DNA of 64,000 bases, from the NCBI GenBank assembly GCA_946406115.1, contig OX291557.1:22600501-22664500 (forward strand), read 5' to 3'. The notes under the pieces are model-generated. The model made no database searches and was not told the origin of the DNA. It was given only the letters and a program-made list of their open reading frames with translations. A program made the position numbers and the translations under genes. Source of the stretch: Apoda limacodes. Taxonomy: Eukaryota > Arthropoda > Insecta > Lepidoptera > Limacodidae. This document shows, piece after piece, positions 35,450 to 47,105 of this stretch; position 1 is the first letter of the stretch; the number at the start of each line of letters is the position of its first letter.

Positions 35450-35600
35450 TTGGAGTTTAGGTATACAATGGAAATAGTTCCAGACCGTCGTGTCGGGTTT
35501 ACCAATTAAGCGTGACATTGATTTTGTCTGCGGGTAGAATTGCGAAGGGTAGAATAGCTGCTGCAATCTGCACAACAAACATTCCAGTCACGTTGAGTCA
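35450..35600 (-). repeat. dispersed repeat D3, copy 1
   Basis: 'gaaatagttccagaccgtcg' and 'acattgattttgtctg' followed by 'gggtagaat' are shared with 62205-62330. Class unknown. Confidence 0.65.
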
Positions 35601-35784
35601 TACTAGATGAAGCTCTATATCGAACGATATAAAGACGTCAGAACTTGCATAACTGGTGTTGTCATATCAAGTGATACCAATATCAATTATTAAAACAGTG
35701 ATATGAATCCCTTTCGCTTCGACAGAAGATTGACAGAATTATTTTAAGCATATTTGTTTGGATGCTGGCATGAAGAAACGTTAC

Positions 35785-36170
35785 ATTACGCTTAAGATGA
35801 AGCATAAAACTAGACAAATTCTGTATACAACGCGAAACATGAAAGTTTTATGGGCGAAAAGTATTGAATATTAATTACGCCAATATTATTATTGGTATAG
35901 AAAATTTGGTGACAACAACCCTTGATTTTGTATAAAGCAATATTGTAATGATATTCTAGCTAAATTATATGTACAGTCATAAAAATAAATTGAAAGTTGG
36001 CAAAAACTAGAGGAAACTTTGTGTTTTTTTTCTATCGAGAAAATTTTGTTGCAGTATGTTATCATGTTATATCCTAATGTTTTTTGTTAATGATTGAAAT
36101 TTGATTCATCGAATGAAAATTTAATTCTACTTTATTTTAAACGTAATTTCAATCAAATACAGCGCAACAA
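35785..36170. mobile_element. fold-back MITE, shorter copy
   Basis: 'gaagcataaaactagacaaat', 'gaatattaattacg' and 'cccttgattttgtataaagca' match the left arm of 26095-26840. A short inverted centre is seen at about 36095-36160 ('gattgaaatttgattcatcg' against 'gtaatttcaatcaaat'). Most of the right arm is gone. Confidence 0.6.
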
Positions 36171-36869
36171 ACTTTTTCGACCAGGTTTCTGTCGCTAGTG
36201 TTCACGTAAGTTCACGCATTTTATTATAGCGACTGTAGTTTTGGTGTTTAACCATCGTGTCAAAAAAGATTGTTTCAATATAGGTACACGGTGGACTGTT
36301 TAAAATTTAATACGTCCAATTCAGAGATACAAAGCAAATGTCAAAAGTGTGCTTCTGCACATATATAACCAGTTGCATGCTATTTTTAGAAAATTTTGTG
36401 TTAAAAAGACTCGGATATTTACTCAGAAGCAATAAAAACTTTCTAACAATAGCTTATTATCAGTAACATATTTCTGAAGAAGCATATTTATATATATAAG
36501 CAAGGGTAACGCTGTAAGGTAAGTTATTTTTAGATCCCTAGGGATTTAATATTGTACTAAATTTCATTGAATTCCTAGGGATTTAATTTAATTTCAGTTT
36601 AGAATCTCAACATAACAACAACCGCACTTAGAATAGCTTATTCGAGAATCGAACAGGCCACCACGAGTAAAAAAAGAAAAAAAGGCGCAAATACTTCAAA
36701 TCTCCGTGCTGTTAAATATTACATATTACAAAAAAAATGTCGAGTGAAGATAATGATTTCACGGCAGTGATTATTAAATCTAACATAACATTGTTAACAA
36801 GCTATTTTCGAAAAAGTCCGAGATAACTTACATGAAAGCCTACGACGATTTCCATAAATGGAAAATTAC
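36171..36869. other. AT-rich intergenic DNA
   Basis: 'cctagggatttaat' is duplicated near 36535 and 36575. No gene seen. Confidence 0.4.
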
Positions 36870-37062
36870 AAAGGCATCAGAATCAAGGTTTTCTCTAAGG
36901 ACTACAGTATGGGGTTCTTCAAAAAAGAAGTTATTAGATTTCTGAAGGGTCGGCAACGCGCGAGTGATGCCCCTGGTGTTGCAAGCGTCCATAGGCTACG
37001 GTGACCACTTACCATCAGGCGGACTGTAGGTTTGTTTGCCACCTTAGTGGTATAAAAAAAAT
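36870..37062 (+). mobile_element. CR1/Jockey-type LINE, 3' stub (copy 6)
   Basis: 'caaggttttctctaaggac', 'cttcaaaaaagaagttatta' and 'gcaagcgtccataggctacgg' to 'ttagtggtataaaaaaa'. It is very similar to the copy at 54716-54996. Confidence 0.85.
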
Positions 37063-38529
37063 CAGAATTTTTTTTTTTTCTAGGTAGTATTGCTTTGTAT
37101 TTTCCCTGAGAACATGTAAAAAGCATTGATTCTCCTCGGAGTTAAAGGTACATTCAGGGTTCTAGTCTTAAATCCCTCACTACTTTGTGCTCGTGTGTTA
37201 ACATTACAATCCTTCGTTACTTGGGATTCAATATTTTGCACCCACCCACCCATGTTTTATCCCTTTGGTGAAAAATCTACTATCAAATAAATTGGTCTTA
37301 AGAACAAACCGTTAAAATTCGTTTATATAATTTTGCTGGTACCCTGTTACTTCTACCGCCTTTCTGATACAGGTACGGGACCCTACCTTAATGCGTGAAT
37401 AAGAATAATTGCCTTAAACCTTATTTTGAAACGAGAAACTGCGCTGAGACATTTTTATGCGACAATGCTCCAGTCAACACTGTATAATACAATATGAAAC
37501 TGCAAAGTAATGAGCACGTTCCGAGGAGTCTAGGGCGCGACATAACAGGGAACATTCTCAAGTGACCATCAGAGAGCGCTTTTTGCGACGTCGGTCTTGC
37601 ATGGCGGTCACCACTTCTCGAGAAGACACTTAAGAGTAATTTTGCTTTTGTATTACGGGCAAATATGTTTTTTTAGCATTTAAAAATTTCGGGGTTTTCG
37701 GGGGCGATTAATCGATCTAGCTAGGTTTCATTTTCAGAAAACGTCGTTTTATCCGTGTTTCTAGGCTATAAACTGAACAATATGACTCTTTCTGACATGT
37801 ATTGGCGAGTAGTAATACTATTATTTTTAACGAAACAGCAACGATAAAGCTACTTTACAATAGATGACGGTTGTTCAGCTACTTGACAACAGATGGCGTT
37901 GCTTAAAAAAAAAACGAGCGAAGCTCGGTCCTCCAGGTATTAAAGTATTATATAAGAAAACAAAACCAATCCATTGCGAGGGCAAGTCAAGTTTGTTGCT
38001 TCATGCGTATAAACACGGCAAATTAAATATAAAAAAAAAATTACTAAATATTATTATATTAATTTGTTCACGGTCACAACAGTTTGTTTGAATAATTTAC
38101 CGTTAAATATTCGTAATGCAAAGTTACTAGAGAGCTTAAAAGTTTTTACTGCATTGGTTCTACTATATCGACATCCAAAATACATAAGTCAGGTATTGGA
38201 GCTTTCTATTGACCTATGCCTTAATATACATACCTATATGCATTATATATACATATATGTATAAAATTATACATATTTTTTCCCCTTCCTATTTACATAT
38301 TATACTTTATGATATTATTTTTATATACTATCTCTTATCACTAAGTCTTTTATCATTATTTAAGCTACTTCCATCTATTACACCAAACACTGCACAAACC
38401 CTTATTTATGTCTATATTACCGAAGGTTAACTGGTAAATCTAAAGCTAAAGACATGAAGTTTGCCTATGTACAAAATTAGTGCAAAATATTTTTTTTATT
38501 ATTTTAATACAATAATGCGATTAAAAATA
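37063..38529. other. intergenic DNA with one repeat fragment
   Basis: 37905-37945 ('aacgagcgaagctcggtcctc', then 'caggtatt') belongs to a common lepidopteran repeat. 37500-37640 is CpG-richer but unassigned. 38225-38345 is TATACA-rich. No gene seen. Confidence 0.4.
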
Positions 38530-38885
38530 AACAAATAAATTTAAAATTTGGTTTTTCCGTTTTCCCGTCCTAAATTCGGTTATCGACATTAATGCTGTTG
38601 CCGTAGGGGGACTCCTACGGCAACAGCATTAATTTTATGACTAATAAATCTACAGCAAGCTACAGCTGTATATATAGTTCGTTTAAGGGGAATTCGATTT
38701 TAGTTATTCCTGCGTACACTTTTGAATTTTCCGAAATAAAATGCCTTTGTCCTTCTCCGCCTCTTTTACTTTGTATTTTTGTGTCTAATTTCAGCTTAAT
38801 TGGATACTTTATTGCGGCATTATTGAGTAACAAACAAACAAACTTACAAATTTTCGCAATATAATATTATTAGTAGCATAATAAT
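38530..38885 (+). repeat. lepidopteran dispersed repeat with a perfect hairpin inside
   Basis: The phrases 'cctaaattcggttatcga', 'cctttgtccttctccgcctc' and a terminal 'caaacaaacaaacttacaaa' match the family seen at 39630-39860. The hairpin at 38588-38633 interrupts the alignment. Confidence 0.65.
38588..38633. repeat. perfect 20-bp inverted repeat with 6-nt loop
   Basis: Arm 38588-38607 ('attaatgctgttgccgtagg') and arm 38614-38633 are exact reverse complements around the loop 'gggact'. No flanking duplication was recognised. Confidence 0.9.
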
Positions 38886-38987
38886 ATTAGTAGCAGTAGA
38901 ATAGTAGGATGGGATTACTCGTTTAATAGTACAGGATATTTTTGTACTTAGTTTTAGGTTCACATAAATCTGAATAACAAGTGTAGG

Positions 38988-39066
38988 AGTTGTTATAACA
39001 AGTATGTAGTGGTTGTTATAACAAGTATGTAGGGGTTGTTATAACAAGTGTGTAGAGGGGTTGTTG
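38988..39066 (+). repeat. ~26-bp tandem repeat, three copies
   Basis: 'ggttgttataacaagtatgtag' recurs three times with small changes. Each unit contains the palindrome 'ttgttataacaa'. Confidence 0.8.
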
Positions 39067-39629
39067 AAATACCTTTAGCTGTGCTCACGCAGCGTGTAAT
39101 TATTTGTGTGGCGGTCCTCAGTTGGTTTTCCACTTGGGCTTAGAGCTCCTTGTTGGTAGTGAGGTCATGAGTTAGAACTAGACTCCAAATAATGAATAGT
39201 ACTTTTGTGTATTCAGTCAAAAAAGTATCGGGTATGGATGATTTGTTTATGGTTCCAAATTATTTTTTTCGTTATTTTTTGTTGTTAGATTGGCACAACT
39301 GTTTTCATTTTGGCGCGGAGTTTCAGTTGCATCTGTTATTTAGATTTAATACATTTCTGTTTTTAGTAAGTTCATATATTGTGTGTATTGCGAATTTTAT
39401 AATGGACAAAGACATCGAAGAAAGTGTTTGTCTTATATTTTGCATCGCCAATGGAATTTGGTGTTCGGAGTCACTGAAAATGTTACAGTAGTTAAAGTAA
39501 ACCCGTGGGTTTACGTCTTGTCACCAGTAATAATGCGTTTCATGAATGTTGGGTCGGAATTGACTCAATCCAGCTTGTCCTCAGTGACACTTAAGCGATT
39601 GAGGTTTTGAAGGAAATTAAGGTCCAGAG
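39067..39629. other. intergenic DNA with an unassigned ATG-started frame
   Basis: 39192-39491 is a 99-codon frame starting with ATG and rich in aromatic and hydrophobic residues. It resembles no family I know and overlaps another short frame, so I do not call it a gene. Confidence 0.35.
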
Positions 39630-39860
39630 CGGCAAAATCTATAACTAGATTTGTCTGCGTTTCCACCCGCCCTAAATTCGGTTATCGATGTAAGATTTCA
39701 ACTTTAACTCTTCAATTTTAGAAAATAAACTGACTCACACTTGACATTTTTAAGTAGCCTATGTCCTTCCCCGGAACTCAAACTATCTCCATGCCAAATT
39801 CATCTTAGTCGGTACAGCGGTTCAAGCATAAAGAGTTATTTAAAATATTAGTTTAAAATT
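39630..39860 (+). repeat. lepidopteran dispersed repeat
   Basis: 'ctagatttgtctgcgtttcc', 'cctaaattcggttatcgat', 'gtagcctatgtccttccccg' and 'tcggtacagcggttcaagc' form the typical order of a widespread moth/butterfly repeat. The tail has three 'aaaatattagt' duplications at 39842-39893. Confidence 0.65.
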
Positions 39861-40721
39861 TTAAAATATTAGTTTCGCATTTAAAATATTAGTGTATTCA
39901 CTCAACCCTGGTTTTTCATTATTATGAATCTACTAGTAGTAAGATGCTTTTAGATTGAAGTTTGACTTCTTTGTAACTCACTTTATTTCGTGTTTCCAGC
40001 GGGCGTCATCGTTTTGAATTATGTTATAACTTATGCCATAAATAATTTGCTCTAAAAATTTAAGTTAAGGCTTAAATTCAAACAGAATATATATATTTAT
40101 TAAAACATACATTGACCGTACATACCTAAGAATGTACTGTAAAGCTATTTCTCTAACTCTCTATTAAAGTTATGACGATATATTGTGAGGTAGGCTTGTG
40201 ATTCTCTCTGGGACCCGATAATCGTTAAGGTAACCCGTAGTGAAGTTCGGGTAATCTTTGGGTTGCGACGGGGCTACCCTTGAGGATTAGATTGTTATTA
40301 GGCGTTCTTGGTTTCAAATAAGTAGGTATATCGGTGCTTGAATATGACTGAAGAAGTATTTATTTCGGCTAAATTTAACTTTAAAGTAAAACACACTTAG
40401 TATCACAAAATAAGGTAGATTTTAACTTGGTGTCAGTAATCGTATGTCCAATTTATGTATCCATATACGGTTACAATTCTTAGGTTAAGTAAGACAAACA
40501 TACTAACCATTAGCAAGTCTATATATCTTCTTTATGGTGGCGCTGTTGTTATAAATTCGCATAGAATAAGTTTGACAAAAAACAAACAATCAAACGTCAC
40601 TGACAAACTTCAAGTTTCATAAGCTCAAGTGGCCTCAATCAATGGGTAGGCCTCATCGCAAGTCAAACCGATAACCGACGGAGTAAAAAATATTCTTGAG
40701 TGACGAACCCAGTCTTGGAGA
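39861..40721. other. intergenic DNA, no gene seen
   Basis: 40195-40305 is GC-richer ('gggacccgataatcgttaag') but unassigned. Confidence 0.4.
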
Positions 40722-40820
40722 CACAGCATGGTGTTACAAGCGTCTATAGGCTACGGTGACCGCTTACCATCAGGCGGAACGTAAGCGTGTTTGCCACCTT
40801 CGAAGTTTAAAAAAAAAATT
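40722..40820 (+). mobile_element. CR1/Jockey-type LINE, 3' stub (copy 7)
   Basis: Only the last ~95 bp remain: 'ggtgttacaagcgtctatagg' to 'gtttgccaccttcgaagttt' and an A run. Confidence 0.8.
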
Positions 40821-42655
40821 TTACTTCATTCTACCATTTCGACAGACGACCTTGTTATAAAGCTACAGAACGCCATCTAGATGCAAGCGGCAAAAAATCG
40901 TCCGTTGTCAAGACATCAGTGGTCGTCTTCCAGCTAAGATGATAATTTATTATGAGTATGTGCCTAATTTAGATTGATGATAAGAGTCCGTCTCATATAT
41001 TTTTTATAGATAAATTTGTATATTAAACACGTAATACACGTAAAAGTTTTAATCAATTGGCATGTATGCACTAGCAAATTCCAATATGTGATCACATTTG
41101 CTGTGCGGATTTATGTCAACCGCTAATTAATTAGAACTGTGCTTACAGCTTTTGGTGGTTTTTGTGTTTATCACTCACACTTGAATGTTAAATTAACAAT
41201 AAAATGGGTGGTTTTTGACTTTTGTCCCTTTAAATATTTGGTAAAATTGTTAATTCGAACAACAAAATTTGTACATACATAGTTGGATGCCAAGCCGTGA
41301 TACATATGGAAACTGCTTGCGTTTGGCCTCCTTGCTTGTAAAAGAAGAAACTAAGTTCTTCAAACGAATGTCGATACGAATTTATATATATTATTAATAA
41401 CGCACCTACTTATTTCGTATGAGTCATATATCATAAAATATAGTACCTATAAAAAAATGGCCTTGTTCCGATGGAGTCTGAACTAATCTTCTACAACACA
41501 TCCGGAGAAACAGGATGTACCTATGGTTTCAGATAATCTCTTTCTAAAATTCGAATCTTCAGCTGCAACAGTTCCGACTTCGTCTTAGCTGTTCTCTCGC
41601 AGTTTTTTTTTTTACTCTAGTTTGGAGTCCTAACTTTAATCCCGTTCACAAGTAACAGGGATTTAATTATTTTTTTTGGTAAGTAATATGCAGTTTCCTC
41701 GTTCTCGTTGTCAAGAGATCAATCAAAAAGAAACGGCTGGGACCTCAGTCTCCTTTTATATTAAAATGTAAATTTCTTTTGTCAAAGTAATTTTTGACGT
41801 AATTTTGACATGCAGGGGAATCCTCATTGTAAGAAACCCTTAGCGTCTTCTAGCCGAAATCTATTTTGTCTATGACACCAAGGAAAGCTGATATTATAAT
41901 GCTGCAAGCGTTCAACAAATATATCGGCACTTTCATAGCTAAAACCATGACTTTTCCTTAAAAAACTTGGTGGTTTTCATGTCAGGTCCAACTCTATGTG
42001 TAAAATAATAGATTTAAAACTACTTTCTTCAGTTTCAATCTACTTTGCTCTCTACGAAGTCGAAACTCGGCTTATTTAATAATATCCTTGTATCTCCAGC
42101 GCGAAGTTTGGATAAGATATGACCTCGCCAGGACGTGAAATTAATATTTATCTAGTATCTGAGAAAAACTTTGGCGTGCCAATAGTTGATATTTTTTATG
42201 CTATTAAAACAAAGGTTCAATGTTCTTCTTATGCCCTAAGTCTAGATACAGATATGGGCTCACCACCAGACACGCAGGACTAAAGTGGTTGGTAAAAAGA
42301 AGCTTTTCGCCACATTATGATTTCGGTGTGTGCCAGTGATTATTTTCTTTATGGGATCAAACCTTGACGTTACACACATACATTATATACATACACTGTA
42401 AAAAGTAAACGTTATGTCGCTAAGATTTAAGTTACTGTATTACTACTAAGTAAAATGATCTGCAATGGACAATGATAAATATTATTTTCAAAACTGAATT
42501 GGCTCAACAACAGCTTACTTCGTAAAGTTAGTGTCCAAGATTAAGTTATTTTTCGCCAAGGAAATATACCCACAGTGGATTTGTTTTTGAATAAGTCGTT
42601 GGTGATTTAGTTTACATTTACAGTACGATATATTCCTTTTTACGCTACACGGCGA
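40821..42655. other. intergenic DNA, no gene seen
   Basis: AT-rich with no coding region, RNA gene or clear repeat recognised over about 1.8 kb. Confidence 0.4.
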
Positions 42656-42850
42656 ATATGCACTTAGGGTGGCACTTCTTTTATGTGTAAGTATGTCTGT
42701 TACTTTTATGTGTAAGTATGTCTGTTACCATTGTTGGAAAAACTACTGGACCGATCTAGATGCAGTTTGTCGCATCACTTAAGTATCACTATAGAAATGG
42801 TTCTGAATCATGTTTTACAGATATAGGCCAAGAGGGGCAGCTACAGTAGG
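42656..42850 (+). repeat. lepidopteran repeat with a local tandem duplication
   Basis: 'cttttatgtgtaagtatgtc' is duplicated in tandem at about 42678-42728. It is followed by 'ctactggaccgatctagatg' and 'tataggccaagag', phrases of a common repeat. Confidence 0.5.
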
Positions 42851-42949
42851 TAGATGTGTTTCTTAGAAAACACATGACCAATTTGGTACCAGTTATTGAA
42901 TCACATAGGTATTCACCACAGAATAGATTGTCATGTTTTATGTTTGTAC

Positions 42950-43330
42950 GTGCGCCACAAGAGGGCGCTGACCTCTTTTTTAGGGTTCAGTAGTCAATAA
43001 GGAACAAGGGACTCTTAAATTTTCGCCATGTCCGTCCGTCTGTCTGTATGTCTGTCCATGGCTTAGCTCAAAGGCCATTAGTACCTACTAGAAAGCTGTA
43101 ATTTAGCATGGGTATACATATTAATTAGCATGGGTATACATATTAATTAAAGTGGTAATATAAGATTATTTAAGGTACCTCCCCTACACGTAAAGTGGTG
43201 ATGTTTTTACGCTAACCCCGTAGTATGGGATGCAATTGGATAGCTCGTTTAAAAATATTGCGGATGTGTAAAAACTATTTTTCGATTCAGCGTTCGCGTC
43301 ATATTAAAAAGTAAAAATTTCGTACATATT
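42950..43330 (+). repeat. lepidopteran dispersed repeat ('ttttttagggttc…cgtccgtctgtct')
   Basis: 'ttttttagggttcagtagtc', 'tcgccatgtccgtccgtctg' and 'tagaaagctgtaatttagc' are the start of a well-known repeat. A 23-bp unit containing 'agcatgggtatacatattaa' is duplicated in tandem at 43103-43148. A 3' fragment of the same family lies at 52900-53035. Confidence 0.65.
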
Positions 43331-43583
43331 CTAAAAGTAACTTAAATGAAGGTGGTACTCGTGTAAAACAGGTATTAAATATAAGTTTATGAACCATGTT
43401 ACAATATAGAAAAATAAAATTATAACATAATAAATATTAATAATAACTAAATTAATAGCAATATTTACGTTTTCATTCGAGCGGGGCGCATGCATGCAGG
43501 GTACAAACTTAATAACGTACTTGCTCTATCGTAAAAACAGTAACACAATGTTGTTTGTAATTTTTTTATGATGATGCAATAAA

Positions 43584-43611
43584 GTATAATAATAATAATA
43601 ATAATAATAAC
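43584..43611 (+). repeat. (AAT)n microsatellite
   Basis: About nine uninterrupted 'aat' units. Confidence 0.95.
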
Positions 43612-43753
43612 TTAAAAGCTTCAGTTTTGCAGTGATCGTAGTGTGTGTAAGCTCTAAAGTATAACGACAAATAATAAAAAACGGCTAAGCGTGAGACGGG
43701 CTCGAGCCATTAACCATCGTAAATTACCGTTACACTGCCATCTAGCTATATAT

Positions 43754-44092
43754 CTCGCCAGCCTTCATATGTCCCCACTGTTGGGGCACAGCCTACCCTC
43801 ATAAGCGAGGGTGATTTGGGCCATAGTCCACACGCGGGCCCAGGGCGGATTGTGGACTTCACATACGTCTTTTTGTTTTTTTCTTGACGTATGCCGGTTT
43901 CCTTACGATGTTTTTCTTCACCGAAAAGCCAGTGATGTGAATAAATAACTCAGTGTACTTGAGAAATTTAGAAAAAACTAATTGGTACACGCCGACCCGG
44001 GGTTCGAACCTCCGCCACTTGGGACATGAAGTGAAATTTAAACCCCTCGACCACCACCGACTTCCTTGACCACCACCGACTTACCTACCTAC
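43754..44092 (-). mobile_element. tRNA-derived SINE (second lepidopteran type) with 12-bp target duplication
   Basis: The phrases 'ccccactgttggggcacagc', 'gtgatttgggccatagtcc', 'gtttccttacgatgtttttc' and 'ttcaccgaaaagccagtgat', with a B-box-like 'ggggttcgaacc' near 44002, follow a SINE common in Lepidoptera. 'ctagctatatat' flanks it at 43742-43753 and 44093-44104. A 'gaccaccaccgactt' duplication lies near its right end. Confidence 0.8.
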
Positions 44093-44105
44093 CTAGCTAT
44101 ATATA

Positions 44106-44963
44106 CACACCGGCACAATTAGCGGAACACAAAAAAAGGATTTGAACGAATGGCAGCAGGTTCTCTTTACTGATGAGTGCAGAGTTCTTTTAAAACAGAT
44201 CGATGGGAGACAGCGAATATGGAGACGCAAAGGAGAACGCCACATACAGTCTAATTTTGAACACACAGTGGCTTATGGTGGCGGCTCGATTATGGTTTGG
44301 GGAGGGATATTTTTGGGAGCTCGCACGGAGTTAGTGATAGTCACAGGAGGGACCATGACAGCAGATCGATACATCAGAGACATTTTAGAAGAACATGTTG
44401 TACCATTTGCCCCATTTATTGGTGACGACTTTATTCTAATGCAAGATAATGCTCGTGCTCATAGTGCACAATCGGTACAGGCATATCTGAGCCACGTAGG
44501 TATACCGGTGATGCAGCGGCCAGAAAATTCCCCCGATATGAATCCGATAGAGCATGTCTGGGACTTGCTAAAAAGAAGGGTTAAATCCAAAATGCCACCC
44601 CCCAACAATCGAATGAACTTGGAAACGCATTACTTGAGGAGTGGGAGCGGTTGCCTCAAGAAATCATCGATAACATAATCTGTAGCATGCCCAGACGAAT
44701 GGAAACCGTAATCAGAGCAAGAGGGGGAAACACTCGTTATTAATTTTGCTTTAATTTTATTGTTAAATCATTTAATGCTTACTTTTTTTTATTTTTTGTG
44801 ATGGTTCATAATCATCTAAAAAAATAACGAAGACTTTTCAAAGTCGGTGTTAAAAGATGTTAATCAATTTGTTATTTTGTGTCGAATTACATTTTCCTCA
44901 AATATATGCGGTATTATCACATAGTCTCACTTTATTTTCTGTTCCGCTAATTGTGACGGTGTG
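44106..44963 (+). mobile_element. Tc1-like element, internally deleted (copy 1)
   Basis: Terminal inverted repeats 'cacaccggcacaattagcgg' (left) and its near-complement 'ccgctaattgtgacggtgtg' (right), flanked by TA on both sides. The 858-bp length is well below the usual 1.3-1.7 kb because the 5' half of the transposase is gone: the left repeat is joined about 36 bp later to the catalytic domain. Confidence 0.9.
44142..44743 (+). pseudogene. Tc1 transposase, catalytic domain only, frameshifted
   Basis: A DDE transposase that would cut and join element ends. The first Asp lies in 'LFTDECRV' (residue 11 of this frame), the second in '[10 protein letters not shown]' (102) and Glu in '[13 protein letters not shown]' (137), giving DD34E spacing as in the Tc1 group. 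'[11 protein letters not shown]' lies between. The N-terminal helix-turn-helix DNA-binding domain is absent and there is no ATG (the frame opens at TTG). A 1-base deletion near 44611, compared with the second copy, shifts the frame; the true C-terminus continues in another frame to a stop at 44741-44743. It is not functional, but the catalytic residues survive. Confidence 0.9.
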
Positions 44964-45165
44964 TAAGCGAAACTGTAAGACATTTGTTTTTTGCAGACGA
45001 TATTCAAACCTCTACGCAAGCAACGGTGGGCTTGGTCAGTAGGTAATTGGATGGGTGACCGCTTAGGGGTACACTCTTTGTTTTAGTTTGTGTTTGTAAA
45101 TAACGTCAATGGTGGTAGATACGGAACCCTCGGTACGCAAGTCCGACTCGCAAGTGGCCTTGTTC

Positions 45166-46015
45166 TATCGAAGAAAAATTACAGTTTTAAATTTTATCAG
45201 TTCTTAGTTGTTAAAAATCAAGTCACTGTATTTTTACATCATTTTCACGTAAAGTTTTTTTTTTACTGCGAGCAGGCTTCAGAATTATAAATATTCCTAC
45301 CTAGCATTAGTCTAAGTTAGGTCTTTATGTTTTACGTAACTAATTTTTCGTCACATAAATCATAAGATTCAAGTCTAAGCAGATATCGTAGGTAGGTGAT
45401 AGTATTATGTATCATGGAGATGAGATTGCTCCATGACACAATCCAATGTCGGGATGCTCTGTTGCGGCGTATAGGAAAGACAAAAAAACAAACCAACGCA
45501 CTTTTGCATATTATGAATAGCCGGTAGACTCAAATAAAAGTCGTATATTCATTAACACATATATATAACAATCCTAGTAATATGAGGGTTCAAAACAACA
45601 TTTGTGTATGTATGTATATATCTTTATAGTATTTTATTATTATTAGTATATGTATGTTTATTTAGAAATTTGTTAATATAGGTATATATGTATTTGTATT
45701 TAAATGTTACAAGAAACTATTTTTATAATGTTAGATTTAGATATTATGACTTGTAAGTTTTGTTTCATAATTAAAAAAAAAAAAAAAAAAAATTAATTAA
45801 GGTTAAAAATTAAACATGTCTACCTAATTTGATTTTTAATATACATGTCCTGACTCGAGTTAATAGAGATAAGCTTGTCTTAGTATGAACATAGCCTTAC
45901 CTGTTCGAGAATATGTCATATTCTTAATTGGGATTTTGTACTAAATAAATAAATAAAAATAATACTAGTCAAGCTAAAACCCTTGATGTAGACTCCTTTG
46001 TACAAAATTGATGCT
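45166..46015. other. AT-rich intergenic DNA
   Basis: An A21 run lies at about 45773-45793 and TATG-rich simple sequence around 45600-45690. No gene seen. Confidence 0.4.
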
Positions 46016-46205
46016 ATTACCTGACATGTAGGACAGTAAATGTTAATAAACGTGAAATTAGAATCATTAGCTTTATAAAGGTAAGACCCAAATCTTCTAA
46101 ATCCTCCCAGAAAGCCGACTCGCTGCTCACTTCAACTACGTAATTCATGACATTATTTTGATCTGATGTCATACATTAGGCATCAGAATATTCTATAATA
46201 AGTCA
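46016..46205 (+). repeat. unclassified repeat U1, copy (+)
   Basis: 'cctgacatgtaggacagtaa', 'aacgtgaaattagaatcatt' and 'aagccgactcgctgctcact' match 53270-53440 in order. An inverted copy begins at 46640. Confidence 0.7.
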
Positions 46206-46224
46206 GGCTACTCATGACTATTTA

Positions 46225-46262
46225 TATCTGCTGCTGAACATAGGCCTCCCGCAATGATTTTC
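46225..46262 (+). repeat. short lepidopteran SINE-like phrase
   Basis: 'gctgctgaacataggcctcc' is a characteristic short piece of common lepidopteran SINEs; nothing more of the element is visible. Confidence 0.4.
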
Positions 46263-46280
46263 ACAAAATACAGCTCTGTC

Positions 46281-46517
46281 TACAGTGTGGTTTCAGAGAA
46301 TCTTTTTTCCGCGAACGCTGTGGTTGTGGAATGAGCTCCCTACCAAGTATTATCTTGGGACTACAATATGGAGTAAGAAATAAGTTATTAGATTTTCTGA
46401 AAGGTCAGCAACGCGGGAGTGATCCCCCAGGTTGTAAGCGTTCATAGGCTGCGGTGACCGATTACCATCAGGCGGGCCGCAAGCTTGTTTGCCACCTTAG
46501 TGGTATTAAAAAAAGTT
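46281..46517 (+). mobile_element. CR1/Jockey-type LINE, 3' stub (copy 8)
   Basis: Runs from 'tacagtgtggtttcagagaa' through 'ttgtggaatgagctccctac' to 'ccaccttagtggtattaaaa'. The 5' end falls at the same place as in the copies at 30772 and 54716. Confidence 0.85.
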
Positions 46518-46639
46518 TGCAACCAGGGGTTTTGCTTCAACCAACCAAATTTATATTCAAGATTGTTTTTTCTCAAATTATTATTGTAATTTTATTTTAG
46601 TTAAAAGTATTAGTTATAGTCTGCCTCAATGCATAATTT

Positions 46640-47105
46640 GATGACAAAAAGGTACTTCTAAGACATCTAGTACGTAACATTACGTTAATTACGTACCTAC
46701 TTAAGGCAATACGAGCTGGCTTTCAGGAGAGATTTTGAAAGGACCTAGTCTTACAATATTCATTGTGTTAATGACTTTTACTTCATGTTCATTAGCTTTT
46801 ATCACCAAGTTTCCAGTTGGTCAAAACATATTAATATCCTTCTTTTTAGCAATACAAAGTGAAACGTTTTTAGATTTTACAGCAAAACGGTTTTATAAAG
46901 TGTTGGTTTACGATATTTTACAAATACCCCAACACAGCTACTAAAACATTTTACTAATTCTTAATTGCACCTTTTACAGCTCAGACTGTAAAATCTTATT
47001 TTGAAAAAGTTGTGGTATTTTTCAAACTGTTACTAAATCGAAAAAGACAGATATATCTGTATCTCGTTACAAGTCCACACTTTTCAATGATTAAAATACA
47101 TTTAC
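46640..47105 (-). repeat. unclassified repeat U1, longest uninterrupted copy (inverted)
   Basis: Holds 'acttctaagacatctagtac', 'cgagctggctttcaggagag', 'caacacagctactaaaacat', 'aattcttaattgcacc' and 'cgttacaagtccacactttt'. These blocks reappear, split by insertions, between 48825 and 51660. The 69-codon frame at 46735-46944 is not conserved in the other copy. Confidence 0.7.

Larger units (their letters stand above)
43681..45165 (+). mobile_element. 5S-derived SINE, split by two later insertions
   Basis: The left part, 43681-43753 ('ggctaagcgtgagacgggctc' … 'ctagctatata'), and the right part, 44964-45165, correspond in order to the uninterrupted copy at 48351-48608. The right part holds a 5S rRNA-like segment at 45027-45072 ('cttggtcagtaggtaattgg', then 'atgggtgaccgctta'), the region of the 5S internal promoter. 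It ends in 'ggaaccctcggtacgcaagt' and 'gcaagtggcc'. A tRNA-type SINE and a Tc1 element lie between the parts. Confidence 0.7.

Noticed and set aside
39192..39491. 99-codon ATG-started frame
   Set aside because: No recognisable domain, overlapped by another frame of similar length, in AT-rich repeat-laden DNA; too weak to call.
45027..45072. Genuine 5S rRNA gene
   Set aside because: Only the internal promoter part resembles 5S, it is diverged, and it lies within a dispersed repeat with other copies at 48351 and 54636.
46735..46944. 69-codon frame with a hydrophobic, signal-peptide-like start
   Set aside because: It lies inside repeat U1 and the other U1 copy does not keep the frame.
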